DNA of 64,000 nt. It comes from Falsiroseomonas oleicola. GTDB taxonomy: Bacteria; Pseudomonadota; Alphaproteobacteria; Acetobacterales; Acetobacteraceae. Shown in pieces: positions 1 through 9,380 of the stretch; positions within the stretch are counted from its first letter, which is position 1; each line of letters starts with the position of its first letter. Both the position numbers and the translations under genes were made by a program. Under the pieces are notes generated by a model. That model was not told the origin of the DNA, did no database searches, and worked only from the letters and a program-made list of their open reading frames with translations. The DNA is taken from assembly GCF_019029495.1 (NCBI RefSeq), contig NZ_JAERQM010000003.1, positions 62,001 to 126,000 of the forward strand. Reading direction: 5' to 3'.

Positions 1-1030
1 CGACGCCCGCGCCAAAGCCGGCCGCGCCACCATCGCCACCGCTGCCGGCCATGGCGCCAGACCCGCCGAGACCGCCGCGACCGCCACCGCCGCCGAAGCC
101 ACCCTCGCCGCCCGTGCCGCCATCGCCGCCGAAGCCGTCCCGCGCGCCGCCGGTGCCGTCACCGCCGGCGCCGCCGCTGCCGCCCGCGCCGCCGCCGAAG
201 CCGAAACTGCCGGCACCACCGATGCCGCCCGCGCCGCCATCGCCGCCGAGGCCGACATAGCCGTCGGAATTGGCCAGTTCCCAGGCCACGAGCTGCGCCG
301 TCGCCTCGCCCAGCGCCGCGGTTGCCGCGACCAGCGCCGCCGCCGCCGCGGTGGCCTGCAACGGATTTGGCGGTACCTCCGCCCCCGCTGCAGAAACATC
401 GGCTGTCGCCAGCGCCACTGCGACGGTCGCCTGGGAGACATCGTAGATCAGCTTGGGATTGGTGGACCAGCCATCGCTGCCAGCGCCACCGATGCCGCCG
501 CTGCCACCGAATCCGGCGCTGGCCGCGCTGCCATTGCCGGCATTGCCACCGGCCACGCCATTGCCGTTGCCGTCGCCGAGCAGGACGATGTTGTCGACGA
601 AGACGGACCCGTTGCTGCCGGCACTGCCATTGGCGCTGGGCGACATCAGCCCGTTCAGCACGCCGCCCTGAAGCCCGCTGCCGCCCGTGCCGCCGATGGC
701 GGCATTGCCGCCCATGGTGACGTTGTTCAGCACCGCCGCAGCGCCGGAATTGACGAAGATCGCGCCGCCAAGGCCGGCACCGCCGCCCGAGCCCGTGCCG
801 CCCTGGGTGATGAAATTGGTGACGGTGGCGTTGTTGATGGTCAGCGTGCCGCTCTGCACCAGGTAGCCGCTGCCGAGGCCGCCATCGATCGTGCCGGACA
901 GGGTGCGGTTGCTGGTCAGAACCTCCCCCGCGGTGACCGGAAGGGCCATGCCGGCCAGGATAAAGACCGGAACGATGACGACGGCGCGCGGCGCGGCCGG
1001 ACGGTTCTTCCGGGGACGTTTGGACTTCAT
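1..1030 (-). CDS. Glycine-rich secreted protein, N-terminal part (runs off left edge)
   Basis: Reading the minus strand from the ATG at 1030 gives an uninterrupted frame of about 343 codons that is still open at position 1. It begins with a basic stretch (MKSKRPRKNRP), then a hydrophobic segment ending in a likely signal-peptidase site near residue 37. Next come about 70 residues of beta-helix-like sequence rich in GGxG, NN and T (for example GGAIFVNSGAAAVLNNVT). Two long Gly/Ala-rich stretches follow, separated by an Ala-rich helical segment of about 60 residues. This composition is typical of passenger regions of autotransporter-type or other surface proteins, but the C-terminus that would show a beta-barrel is outside the window. 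The function is unknown. The opposite strand reads as Pro-rich ORFs, which are artefacts. Confidence 0.75.
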   Translation of the reverse strand, partial: MKSKRPRKNRPAAPRAVVIVPVFILAGMALPVTAGEVLTSNRTLSGTIDGGLGSGYLVQSGTLTINNATVTNFITQGGTGSGGGAGLGGAIFVNSGAAAVLNNVTMGGNAAIGGTGGSGLQGGVLNGLMSPSANGSAGSNGSVFVDNIVLLGDGNGNGVAGGNAGNGSAASAGFGGSGGIGGAGSDGWSTNPKLIYDVSQATVAVALATADVSAAGAEVPPNPLQATAAAAALVAATAALGEATAQLVAWELANSDGYVGLGGDGGAGGIGGAGSFGFGGGAGGSGGAGGDGTGGARDGFGGDGGTGGEGGFGGGGGRGGLGGSGAMAGSGGDGGAAGFGAGV

Positions 1031-1122
1031 GCGGCGGAGTCTTTCCACAAGGCCGACAGGATTTTCTGCCTGCCGCACTCCTAGCCGCCGGAAATTACCA
1101 GCAAGTTAATGCGATATCGTAT

Positions 1123-2019
1123 CTAACGAAATAGCCGGTCGGGATTTTCTACCAGGACGCGAACGCGATCCTCCGCCCGCGGTGTCCAATCCATGAACAG
1201 GTCCAGCAGCGCGCCGTCATCCGGCATCACCGCCGCGTCGATCGAGGTATGCGGCCAGTCCGTGCCCCAGAGCAGGGCATTCGGATTGGCGGCCAGCAGC
1301 GCGTCGTGGAAGGGCCGGGCATCCCGGTAGTCAGGAAAATCCTTGGAAAGGCGATAGGCGCCGGAGAGCTTCACATGCGCCTTCCCCTCCCCCACCAGCC
1401 GCAGCAGCGCCTGGAAGCCGGGGTCGGCGATGCCGCGGGCGGCCGGCACCGTCAGCATATGGTCGATCACCACCGGCATCTCCGCCGAGATGGCCGCGAG
1501 GTCCTCGGCGATGGCGGGCAGGCGGCGGTGGTCGCAGAAGACCTGCACCACCCAGCCGAGGTCGCGCATCACCGCGCGGAAATGCGGCAGCGCCTCCAGC
1601 CCCACGCCCCGGACATAGCCGGGCTTCGCCTCCGCCGCATGTTCATGGAAGCGCAGGCCCCGCATGCCCAGGCGGTGCCAGCCCCGCAGGGTCGCGGCCG
1701 GGATGCGGGTGTCGGTGATGGCCACGGCGCGGAGGCGATCCGGCGCGCGTTCCAGCGCATCCAGCAGCACCGCGTTGTCGAAGCCATGCGCATTGCCCTG
1801 CACCAGGACGCCCCGCGCCAGGCCGAGCTGGTCGAGCAGCGCCAGATAGGATTCGAGCGGCGCATCGGGCGGCGTGTAGCCACGCCCCTCCGCATAGGGG
1901 AAGCGGGCCTCGGGGCCGAAGAGATGGGCGTGGGAATCCACCGCGCCGGGCGGCGGCGCGATGCGCGGACGGCGTGGCTGCGCCACAGGTCCGGCGATGC
2001 GCGGGGGCTGGGCCATCAT
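1123..2019 (-). CDS. Amidohydrolase family 2 protein (PDC-hydrolase-like)
   Basis: 298 residues, the normal length for the amidohydrolase-2 TIM-barrel family that includes 2-pyrone-4,6-dicarboxylate lactonase (LigI) and related metal-dependent hydrolases. Visible signatures are VDSHAHLFGP near residue 28 (HxH metal ligands), a VVIDHM His in mid-protein and LLWGTDWPH near residue 250 (catalytic Asp). It is last in a minus-strand run GST, histidine phosphatase, amidohydrolase, with gaps of 19 and 12 bases, so it is probably cotranscribed with them. The substrate cannot be read from sequence; a lactone or dicarboxylate is the family default. The start may be either of the two adjacent Met codons. 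Confidence 0.85.
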   Translation of the reverse strand: MMAQPPRIAGPVAQPRRPRIAPPPGAVDSHAHLFGPEARFPYAEGRGYTPPDAPLESYLALLDQLGLARGVLVQGNAHGFDNAVLLDALERAPDRLRAVAITDTRIPAATLRGWHRLGMRGLRFHEHAAEAKPGYVRGVGLEALPHFRAVMRDLGWVVQVFCDHRRLPAIAEDLAAISAEMPVVIDHMLTVPAARGIADPGFQALLRLVGEGKAHVKLSGAYRLSKDFPDYRDARPFHDALLAANPNALLWGTDWPHTSIDAAVMPDDGALLDLFMDWTPRAEDRVRVLVENPDRLFR

Positions 2020-2031
2020 CTGCCGCGCCGG

Positions 2032-2610
2032 TCAGACCTCCGCCGCCAGCTTGGCCGGGGTGATCCGCCAGGCGGATTCACCGGCCAAAGGCGGCTCCAT
2101 CCACAGCGGCAGCGCGTTGGGCGTGCGCACATTCGCCTCCAGCCCCGCTGCCTGGCGCAGCGCGCGGAACAGCGCGCCATGCGCCACCACCAGCACCGGG
2201 CCGGGCAGCGACAGGGCGGCATTCACCCCGCGCACGGCGCGGTCGCGCAGTTGGACGAAAGTCTCCGCGCCTTCCGGGGTGTAGGCGCCGTCGATCCAGT
2301 CGTCATACCAGTCGCCCATCGGCAGCCCTTCCTGGCTGCCGAAATTCACCTCCGCCAGGTCGGGGTCGAGCGACACCGGCAGGCCGATCGCCGCCGCCGC
2401 GATTTCCGCCGTGCGGCGGGCGCGCAGCAGCGGGGAGGCGACGATGCTGGCGATACCGAGCGCGGCCAGGGTGCGCGCTGCACGTTCCGCCTGGGCCAGG
2501 CCGACATGGTTCAGCGGGATGTCGGTGCGGCCCTGGGACAGGCCCTGGGCGTTCCAATCCGTCTCGCCATGGCGGAGGAACCAGAAGGGGGTGGGGTTCA
2601 GCATCGTCAT
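2032..2610 (-). CDS. Histidine phosphatase (phosphoglycerate-mutase-like) family protein
   Basis: 192 residues. The catalytic RHG motif lies at the N-terminus (FLRHGETDWN), followed by the typical GxxDxPLNxxGxxQA segment and SPLLRARRTAE, then the second His in VVAHGALFRAL. Together these define the 2H-phosphatase superfamily branch 1 (cobalamin phosphatase, PGM-like or broad-specificity phosphatases). It sits between the GST and amidohydrolase genes in one probable operon. No feature shows which phosphate ester is used, so no gene name is given. Confidence 0.88.
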   Translation of the reverse strand: MTMLNPTPFWFLRHGETDWNAQGLSQGRTDIPLNHVGLAQAERAARTLAALGIASIVASPLLRARRTAEIAAAAIGLPVSLDPDLAEVNFGSQEGLPMGDWYDDWIDGAYTPEGAETFVQLRDRAVRGVNAALSLPGPVLVVAHGALFRALRQAAGLEANVRTPNALPLWMEPPLAGESAWRITPAKLAAEV

Positions 2611-2629
2611 ATCCTTCCGCCGCGCCCCG

Positions 2630-3253
2630 TCAGCCCTTCAGGCCTTCCTGCGCCAAGGCGCGCTGCACCGCCGGGCGGGCCAGCATCGCGTCCAGATGCT
2701 TCGCCAGGTGCGACGGCAGGGTCATGCCGGAACGGCGGGTTGCCCAGTATTCCACGAAGAACAGCGCCGCATCGGCCACCGAATAGCCCGAGGCCAGCAC
2801 ATAGGTACCGCCGGCCCAGTTCTTCTCCAGCGTCTCGAAATACTTGGCGGCCAGCGCCTTGCCCTGCTCCACCACCTTGGGGTGGTCTTCCTCACGCACC
2901 GTGAAGTTCGCGGGGCGGAACTGGCGGGTGAAGCCCTGCGGATGGATGGTGCCGCAGACATAGTCCAGCATCTCCAGGCAGCGGGTCTCCGCCTCGAAAT
3001 CCGTCGGCATCAGCCCGGCCTCGGGGTTCGACTTGCCGAGCCACCAGGCGATCACCGGGAATTCCGTCAGCACCCGGCCATCGCCCCGATCCAGCGCCGG
3101 CACCTTCGACTTCGGGTTCACCGCCTGGAATTCCGGCTTGTGCTGCGCGCCATCCTTCAGCGCCACCAGCGACAGCTCATAGGGCTTGCCGATTTCCTCG
3201 AGCACGATGTGGATGCCGAGGGAGCAGGCGCCGGGCGAGTAGTAGAGCTTCAT
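2630..3253 (-). CDS. Glutathione S-transferase
   Basis: 207 residues from the ATG at 3253, chosen because MKLYYSPGACSL is the standard N-terminus of beta-class-like bacterial GSTs; the longer open frame upstream has no such match. The thioredoxin-fold half carries SPGACS (candidate catalytic Ser/Cys) and KVPAL with the cis-Pro that contacts glutathione. The all-alpha C-terminal half follows. It is the first gene of the three-gene minus-strand operon and shares a 106-bp divergent control region with the TctC receptor gene. It probably conjugates or isomerises a xenobiotic or aromatic-pathway intermediate. Confidence 0.88.
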   Translation of the reverse strand: MKLYYSPGACSLGIHIVLEEIGKPYELSLVALKDGAQHKPEFQAVNPKSKVPALDRGDGRVLTEFPVIAWWLGKSNPEAGLMPTDFEAETRCLEMLDYVCGTIHPQGFTRQFRPANFTVREEDHPKVVEQGKALAAKYFETLEKNWAGGTYVLASGYSVADAALFFVEYWATRRSGMTLPSHLAKHLDAMLARPAVQRALAQEGLKG

Positions 3254-3359
3254 GAACGTGTCTCCGCAGGTTGGCAGGACACTAGGCTGTGCCAAACGGG
3301 GCGTCACCCCCTTGGCCTGCCCCCGACAGCATGGGAAAAGACCCCATAATGTGGGAGGA

Positions 3360-4361
3360 ATGAACATGACGACGCGCCGAATCCTGCTCGCCGGCCTCAG
3401 CGCCGCCCCTGCCCTGGCGATGCCGGGGGTGCTGCGCGCCCAAGGGGGAGGCCAAGGCGCGGCCTATCCCTCCCGCACCGTCACCATCGTCGTGCCCTTT
3501 CCGCCCGGCGGCGGCACCGATGTGCTGGCCCGCATCCTGGCGCAGAATTTCCAGGAGAGCTGGCGGCAGTCGGTGATCGTCGAGAATCGCGGCGGCGGCG
3601 CCGGGCGCATCGGCCTGCAGATGGTCCAGCGCGCCCAGCCGGATGGCTTTACCCTGCTGGTCACCTCCACCGGCGGCATCATGGGGCTGGCGGGGGCCGG
3701 CGGCGACACGGCCTTCAAGGTGCGCGACCAGCTCACCCCGGTCACCATGATCGCGGCGCCGGCCTATGTCATCGCCATGCATCCCGGCGTCGGCGCGAAG
3801 AATGTGGGCGAGCTGGTGGCGCTGGCGAAGCAGCGGCCGGGCCATTTCACCTTCGGCAGCAGCGGCACCGGCGCCGCCAGCCACCTGGCGGCGGAACTGT
3901 TCTGCTCCATGGCGGGGATCGAGATGCTGCACGTGCCCTATCGCGGCACCGGCCCGGCGCTGACCGACCTGATCGCCGGCCGCATCCACCTGATGTTCGC
4001 CCCGCCGCAGACGGTCGCCGCCGCCGTCGCCGCCAACCAGGTGGTGAACCTGGCGGTGACCTCGGAACGTGCCTCCGCCCTGCTGCCGGGCGTGCCGCCC
4101 GCCAGCAGCACGGGCCTGCCGGGCTATGCCGCCGTGGGCTGGTTCGGCCTGTTCGGCCCGCGCGGGATGCCGGAGGCGGTGACGGCCAAGGTCGCCGCCG
4201 ATGCCGCCACCGCGCTCGGCCTGCAATCCACCAGGGACCGCCTGGCGACGCTGGGCGCGGAGCCGGAGCCGATGACGCCGGATGTCTTCACCGGCTACAT
4301 CGATGCGGATATCGCGAAGTGGCAGCGCGTGGTCCGTGAACGTAACATCACCCTCGAATAG
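3360..4361 (+). CDS. TctC-family tripartite tricarboxylate transporter receptor (Bug protein)
   Basis: 333 residues from the ATG at 3360, preceded by a GGGAGG ribosome site. The N-terminus has a twin-arginine-like signal (TTRRILLAGLSAAPAL ... LRAQ). The mature protein shows YPSRTVTIVVPFPPGGGTD, the canonical opening of Bug/TctC periplasmic binding proteins, then GSSGTGAASHLAAELF and HVPYRGTGPALTDLIAG, which line the ligand cleft in the family. No TctA/TctB membrane genes are adjacent, so it is an orphan receptor, as is common in Acetobacteraceae and Burkholderiales. It probably binds a carboxylate that feeds the neighbouring hydrolases. Confidence 0.92.
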   Translation: MNMTTRRILLAGLSAAPALAMPGVLRAQGGGQGAAYPSRTVTIVVPFPPGGGTDVLARILAQNFQESWRQSVIVENRGGGAGRIGLQMVQRAQPDGFTLLVTSTGGIMGLAGAGGDTAFKVRDQLTPVTMIAAPAYVIAMHPGVGAKNVGELVALAKQRPGHFTFGSSGTGAASHLAAELFCSMAGIEMLHVPYRGTGPALTDLIAGRIHLMFAPPQTVAAAVAANQVVNLAVTSERASALLPGVPPASSTGLPGYAAVGWFGLFGPRGMPEAVTAKVAADAATALGLQSTRDRLATLGAEPEPMTPDVFTGYIDADIAKWQRVVRERNITLE

Positions 4362-4364
4362 GCC

Positions 4365-4530
4365 AAGGGCCTATGGACAGTTGGGTTGCGGGCGCGTCCG
4401 GCGGTGCTTTTCCGCGCCGGGTGCGTCAGCCATGCTCGCCGATGGAAAGCCATCGGCTCCGCTGTCTTTCTCCCCGGCACGAAAAATCCCTCACCGGCCG
4501 CATCCCGGCCCCAACTGTCCATAGGCCCTT
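4365..4530. repeat. 166-bp symmetrical fold-back element with 21-bp perfect terminal inverted repeats
   Basis: Positions 4365-4385 and 4510-4530 are exact reverse complements (21 of 21; outer bases AAGGGCCTATGG and CCATAGGCCCTT). A second perfect inverted repeat of 8 bp (4438-4445 and 4450-4457, loop AAAG) sits exactly at the geometric centre, and the intervening arms match partly. The whole unit can therefore fold into one long imperfect hairpin. It starts 3 bases after the TctC stop codon and ends 3 bases before the ATG of the FAH gene. No target duplication is obvious at its ends. It may be a MITE-like insertion or a structured leader. Confidence 0.8.
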
Positions 4531-4533
4531 CTC

Positions 4534-5427
4534 ATGATCCGACTGGCGACTTTTCTTTCCCGGGGCGACCTGCGCCCGCGGCTCGGCGCGGTGGAGGGGG
4601 ATGCGCTGCGCGACCTCTCCGCCACGCATGGCCCGGACTGGGACATGCGCCGGGCCCTGGCGCTGCCGATCGCGGAGCTGAAGGCGCTGATCGGGGCGGC
4701 GACGCAGATCCTGCCGCTGTCGGCCTGCCACATCCTGCCGCCCATCCCGAATCCTGGGAAGATCTTCTGCGTCGGCAAGAACAGCAAGGTGCATCGCGCC
4801 GAGCTGACCGCGCAGGGCATGCTGAAGGAAGACCCGCAGGAGCCGACCGGCTTCGTCAAGCTGGCCGAGACCCTGGTCGGCGAAGGCGCGCGCGTGGTGC
4901 GGCCGGAGGGTATCACCACCTTCGACTACGAGCCGGAGCTCGCCTTCGTGGTGACGAAGCGCGCCTTCCACGTCTCGCGGGAGGATGCGCGGAATTACGT
5001 CGGCGGCATCACCGTGCTGAACGACCTGACGGCGCGGGAGATCCAGAAGCAGGAGGTGATCTCCGGCACCAAGTTCTGGGTGTCGAAGAACATGCCGGGC
5101 TTCACCCCGGTCGGCCCCTATGTCGTGCCGATGGCGGAGGTCGCCGATCCCTACGACCTGTGGCTGACCTGCGACGTGAATGGGGAGCGCCGGCTGCGCG
5201 TCAGCACCGATGAATACATCCACCGGATCGAGGGCATCATCGCGCATTTCACGCGCTTCATGCCCTTCGAGGTGGGCGACATCATCGCCACCGGCGCGCC
5301 GCGCGGCACCGCCATCGGCCATGCCAATGCGGCGGAGCTGTACATGAAGCCGGGCGATGTCTGCGTCGCCGGGCTTGAGGGGCTGATGCAGCTGACGACG
5401 CATATCGTGGCACCAGGCGAGGCCTGA
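4534..5427 (+). CDS. Fumarylacetoacetate hydrolase family protein
   Basis: 297 residues, the usual length for the FAH/2-hydroxyhepta-2,4-diene-1,7-dioate isomerase family. KIFCVGKNSKVH opens the catalytic domain. The metal-binding FDYEPELAFVV segment follows (Glu-x-Glu-type ligands), then the conserved YVGGITVLNDLTAR and GDIIATGAPRGT. Members hydrolyse or decarboxylate acylpyruvate-type intermediates of aromatic degradation. It is downstream of and codirectional with the TctC receptor, but the 166-bp fold-back element fills the intergenic space and no Shine-Dalgarno sequence is visible before the ATG. Translation may therefore depend on that structure. Confidence 0.9.
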   Translation: MIRLATFLSRGDLRPRLGAVEGDALRDLSATHGPDWDMRRALALPIAELKALIGAATQILPLSACHILPPIPNPGKIFCVGKNSKVHRAELTAQGMLKEDPQEPTGFVKLAETLVGEGARVVRPEGITTFDYEPELAFVVTKRAFHVSREDARNYVGGITVLNDLTAREIQKQEVISGTKFWVSKNMPGFTPVGPYVVPMAEVADPYDLWLTCDVNGERRLRVSTDEYIHRIEGIIAHFTRFMPFEVGDIIATGAPRGTAIGHANAAELYMKPGDVCVAGLEGLMQLTTHIVAPGEA

Positions 5428-5439
5428 GCAACACGCGCG

Positions 5440-5486
5440 CATCGCGAAACCCCTGATGCCAACAAGGCATCGCGGGTTTCGCGATG
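5440..5486 (+). terminator. Stem-loop after the FAH gene
   Basis: A perfect 13-bp outer stem (CATCGCGAAACCC with GGGTTTCGCGATG) encloses a second perfect 6-bp stem (GATGCC / GGCATC) with an AACAA loop. It lies 12 bases past the FAH stop and 74 bases before the next gene. There is no T-run, so it is either a T-less intrinsic terminator or an mRNA-stabilising hairpin. Confidence 0.6.
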
Positions 5487-5559
5487 TTGAGGGACCGCGC
5501 CCCTCGCCACAGGACGCCCGCTTCCCTAGGCTCCGCTGCGAAGCAGGAGGAGCCTGGGA

Positions 5560-6993
5560 ATGTCAGAACAATCGCTGATCGTGAACGGCCTGGTGGTCAC
5601 CATGGATGCCGGGCGCCGGGTGATCGAGGGCGGCTCCGTGCTGGTGGCCGATGGCCGCATCGCCGCGATCGGCGACACCGCCGCGCTGCGCGCCGCGCAT
5701 CCCGGCACGGCGGAGATCGACGCCGCCGGCAAGGCCGTGCTGCCCGGGCTGATCGACGCCCATGCCCATGCCGGCCATACGCTGGTGAAGACGCTGGGCG
5801 GCGGCGATGGCGGCCGCTGGACGGAATCGGTGGAGGCCATCTATCCGCGCGGCGCCACGCCGGAATTCTGGGGCGCCGATGGCGCGCTGGCGGCGCTGGA
5901 GCGGCTGAAGGCCGGCGTCACCACCGGCCTGTCCATCTTCGGCGCCTATGGGTCCCGCACCGACGATGCCGCGCATGCGGAGGCCCATGCCGAGGGCTAT
6001 CGCCGCATCGGCATCCGCAGCGTGCTCTGCCCCGGCGTCTCCCCCCCGCCCTACCCCAACCGCTTTTTCGAATGGCAGGGCGCGACGCATCGCGAAAGGC
6101 AGATCGGGCTGGAGGACCAGCTCGCCGTCTGCACCAGGCTGGTCGAGCGCCTGCATGATACGCAGGACAGCATGACCCGCATCATGCTCTGCGCCCCGGT
6201 GGGTTATCCCGGCCGCCACGGCGTGACGCCGGAGACCGCAAAAATCTATCCGGAAGTCGCGAAGCAGGTCCGCGCGCTGTCCCGCGCCAAGGGCGTCGGC
6301 TTCACCCAGGATGGCCACAAGGGCGGCACGGTGCGGGATGCGATGGACCAGGGCATCCTTGGCCCCGACGCGCTGCTCTCGCATTGCATCGACCTGGGCG
6401 AGGACGAGATCCGCATGGTCGCGGAGACCGGCACGAAGATCGCCCACAACCCCTCCGCCAACATGTCCATCATCGGCCGCTGCCCGGCGATCGAGCTGAT
6501 GGATGCGGGGGCCACCGTCGCCATCTGTTCGGACGGCACCGCGCCCGACCGCAGCTTCGACATGTTCCGCCACATGACCCAGGCGATGCACTACCACCGT
6601 CGCCATTTCCGCGACGCCAAGGTGCTGCCGCCCGGCAAGGCGCTGGAGATGATCACCTGCGACGCTGCCAAAGCGCTGGGGTTGGAGGCGGAGATCGGCA
6701 GCCTGGAGGTCGGCAAGCGCGCCGACATCGCCATCATCGACCTGCACAAGCCGCATCTCTGGCCCGGCGACATGCCGCTGTACCGCCTGGTCTGCTTCGC
6801 GCTGGGGTCGGATGTGGACACGGTGCTGGTCGGCGGCCGCGTGGTGATGCGGGACCGCGTGGTGCAGACGGCCAGCGAGGATGCGGTGATGGACACGGCG
6901 ACGCGGGAGATCGGCCTGGCGCTGGCCCGCACCGGCCTCCAGCACATGACGGCGACGCCGCCCGGCTTCTGGAAATCGACGCGCTACGGCTGA
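5560..6993 (+). CDS. Amidohydrolase of the ATZ/TRZ (chlorohydrolase/deaminase) family
   Basis: 477 residues with the fused beta-sandwich/TIM-barrel layout of the cytosine deaminase-like amidohydrolases. The N-terminal sandwich (IVNGLVVTMD ... GRIAAIGD) is followed by LPGLIDAHAHAGH, metal ligands His68 and His70 with His73 nearby. A later His is in LLSHCIDLGEDE, and the catalytic Asp is in ICSDGTAPDRSFD. The KALEMITCDAAKALGL and GSLEVGKRADIAIID segments are standard C-terminal markers. The ribosome site AGGAGG lies about 10 bases upstream. Family members deaminate or dechlorinate N-heterocycles; the substrate here is unknown. The gene ends against the glnA terminator. Confidence 0.9.
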   Translation: MSEQSLIVNGLVVTMDAGRRVIEGGSVLVADGRIAAIGDTAALRAAHPGTAEIDAAGKAVLPGLIDAHAHAGHTLVKTLGGGDGGRWTESVEAIYPRGATPEFWGADGALAALERLKAGVTTGLSIFGAYGSRTDDAAHAEAHAEGYRRIGIRSVLCPGVSPPPYPNRFFEWQGATHRERQIGLEDQLAVCTRLVERLHDTQDSMTRIMLCAPVGYPGRHGVTPETAKIYPEVAKQVRALSRAKGVGFTQDGHKGGTVRDAMDQGILGPDALLSHCIDLGEDEIRMVAETGTKIAHNPSANMSIIGRCPAIELMDAGATVAICSDGTAPDRSFDMFRHMTQAMHYHRRHFRDAKVLPPGKALEMITCDAAKALGLEAEIGSLEVGKRADIAIIDLHKPHLWPGDMPLYRLVCFALGSDVDTVLVGGRVVMRDRVVQTASEDAVMDTATREIGLALARTGLQHMTATPPGFWKSTRYG

Positions 6994-6995
6994 AC

Positions 6996-7030
6996 GAAAA
7001 AGGGCCGGGCCGCTCGCGCGACCCGGCCCC
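6996..7030 (-). terminator. Intrinsic terminator of glnA
   Basis: On the minus strand a GC-rich stem (GGGCCGGG pairing with CCCGGCCC, 7002-7009 and 7022-7029) is followed by five U residues (A-run at 6997-7001). It lies about 33 bases past the glnA stop and also sits just after the plus-strand amidohydrolase gene, so it may act in both directions. Confidence 0.8.
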
Positions 7031-7062
7031 TCGGGTCGGCCCCGAAGGGCCGGCCATGGGTG

Positions 7063-8502
7063 TCAGACGGAGTAGTACATCTCGAACTCGACCGGGTGCG
7101 GGGTGTGTTCGAACTTGTACACATCGGCCCACTTCAGCTCGATGTAGCTCTCGATCTGGTCCTTGCTGAACACGTCGCCGGCCAGCAGGAACTCATGGTC
7201 GGCGGCCAGCGCGCCCAGCGCCTCGCGCAGCGACCCGCAGACGGTCGGGATGCCCTTCAGCTCCTCCGACGGCAGGTCATACAGGTCCTTGTCCATGGCA
7301 TCGCCCGGATGGATCTTGTTCTTGATGCCATCGAGGCCGGCCATCAGCATGGCGGCGAAGGCGAGGTAGGGGTTCGCGCCCGGATCCGGGAAGCGAACCT
7401 CGACGCGCTTGGCCTTCGGGCTGGTCGCATAGGGGATGCGGCAGGAGGCGGAGCGGTTGCGGGCCGAATAGGCCAGCAGCACAGGGGCCTCGAAGCCCGG
7501 GATCAGGCGCTTGTAGCTGTTGGTGGTCGGGTTGGTGAAGGCGTTCAGCGCCTTGGCGTGCTTGATGATGCCGCCGATGTAGTACAGCGCCATCTCGGAC
7601 AGGTCGGCATAGCCGTTGCCCGCGAACACCGGCTTGCCGGCCTTCCAGATCGACTGGTGCACATGCATGCCGCTGCCGTTGTCGCCGTAGATCGGCTTCG
7701 GCATGAAGGTCGCGGTCTTGCCGTAGCTGTGCGCCACGTTGTGCACGCAGTACTTGTAGATCTGCATGTGGTCGGCCTGCTGCACCAGCGGGCCGAACTT
7801 GGTGCCCAGCTCGTGCTGGGACTGCGCCACCTCGTGGTGGTGCTTCTCGATCGCCAGGCCCATCTCGCCCATGGTCGACAGCATCTCGGCGCGCAGGTCG
7901 CCCTCGCTGTCCACCGGCGCCACCGGGAAGTAGCCGCCCTTGACCACGGGGCGGTGGCCCATGTTGCCCTCGGGGTAGTCCTTCAGGCTGGCGCCCGGAC
8001 CCTCGATGCTGTCGAGCTGATAGATGCCGTAGTTGCCGCCGGTGCCGAACTTCACGCTGTCGAACACGAAGAATTCGGCTTCCGGGCCGAAGAAGGCCGT
8101 GTCGCCGATGCCGGTCGACTTCAGATAGGCCTCGGCGCGCTTCGCCGTGCTGCGCGGGTCGCGCGAATACATCTGGCCCGTGGAAGGCTCCACGATATCG
8201 CAGAACAGGATCATCTGCGGCTTGGCCGCGAAGGGATCCATCACGGCGGTGGAGGCGTCCGGCATCAGGATCATGTCGGACTCGTTGATCGCCTTCCAGC
8301 CGGCGATCGAGGAGCCGTCGAACATGATGCCGTCGACGAACACGTCCTCATCGATCGTGGAGACGTGCTGCGCCGTGTGCTGCCACTTGCCCTTCGGGTC
8401 GGTGAAGCGGAAATCGACGTATTCGACGCTGTGCTCCTTGATCATTTCCATGACCTTGGAGACGGCGGCGTTGCTGCCCCCAGTTGCCGGCTTCTTCGCC
8501 AT
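7063..8502 (-). CDS. glnA: Glutamine synthetase, type I
   Basis: 479 residues from the ATG at 8502 (MAKKPATGG...), the normal length of GSI-beta enzymes; the frame upstream of this Met has no homology-like sequence. It condenses ammonia and glutamate to glutamine with ATP in the cytoplasm. Signatures are [17 protein letters not shown], the ATP-site [12 protein letters not shown] and the [10 protein letters not shown] loop. The C-terminal KDLYDLP contains the tyrosine that is adenylylated by GlnE in GSI-beta enzymes. It lies 183 bases downstream of glnB, so the pair forms the classic alphaproteobacterial glnB-glnA operon. Control is probably through the sigma-54 promoter ahead of glnB plus post-translational adenylylation. 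Confidence 0.97.
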   Translation of the reverse strand: MAKKPATGGSNAAVSKVMEMIKEHSVEYVDFRFTDPKGKWQHTAQHVSTIDEDVFVDGIMFDGSSIAGWKAINESDMILMPDASTAVMDPFAAKPQMILFCDIVEPSTGQMYSRDPRSTAKRAEAYLKSTGIGDTAFFGPEAEFFVFDSVKFGTGGNYGIYQLDSIEGPGASLKDYPEGNMGHRPVVKGGYFPVAPVDSEGDLRAEMLSTMGEMGLAIEKHHHEVAQSQHELGTKFGPLVQQADHMQIYKYCVHNVAHSYGKTATFMPKPIYGDNGSGMHVHQSIWKAGKPVFAGNGYADLSEMALYYIGGIIKHAKALNAFTNPTTNSYKRLIPGFEAPVLLAYSARNRSASCRIPYATSPKAKRVEVRFPDPGANPYLAFAAMLMAGLDGIKNKIHPGDAMDKDLYDLPSEELKGIPTVCGSLREALGALAADHEFLLAGDVFSKDQIESYIELKWADVYKFEHTPHPVEFEMYYSV

Positions 8503-8685
8503 CGTGTGCGGTCCTGTCTTTGTTCGTCCCGGTCCCATTGCCGCGCGACGGGGACCGGCCCCCGCCACGCGCCCGAACTCACCCGTCGCCCCGCGAGGGG
8601 GCGCCCCGGTCATCCGGCCAGCCTTCCCCGGCGCATGCCGGTCCAGCCCGTCTTCGCCCGCCTGGCCCCGGCCAGGCGGAAAGCA

Positions 8686-9252
<567 letters not shown>

Positions 9253-9380
9253 TCAATTCATGGTCAAACAGCCTATTTATTAGGCGGCCGTCCTTGGCCT
9301 GTTGCGCCTTTCCGCGCCGCCCCCCATCATCCTTCCCCCGTCGCAAGACCCCGGCCAGGCCCGCGCCCGAGAGAGCTTCC

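Noticed and set aside
1-260. Proline-rich small protein on the plus strand (51-260)
   Set aside because: It is the antisense image of the Gly-rich coding region on the minus strand.
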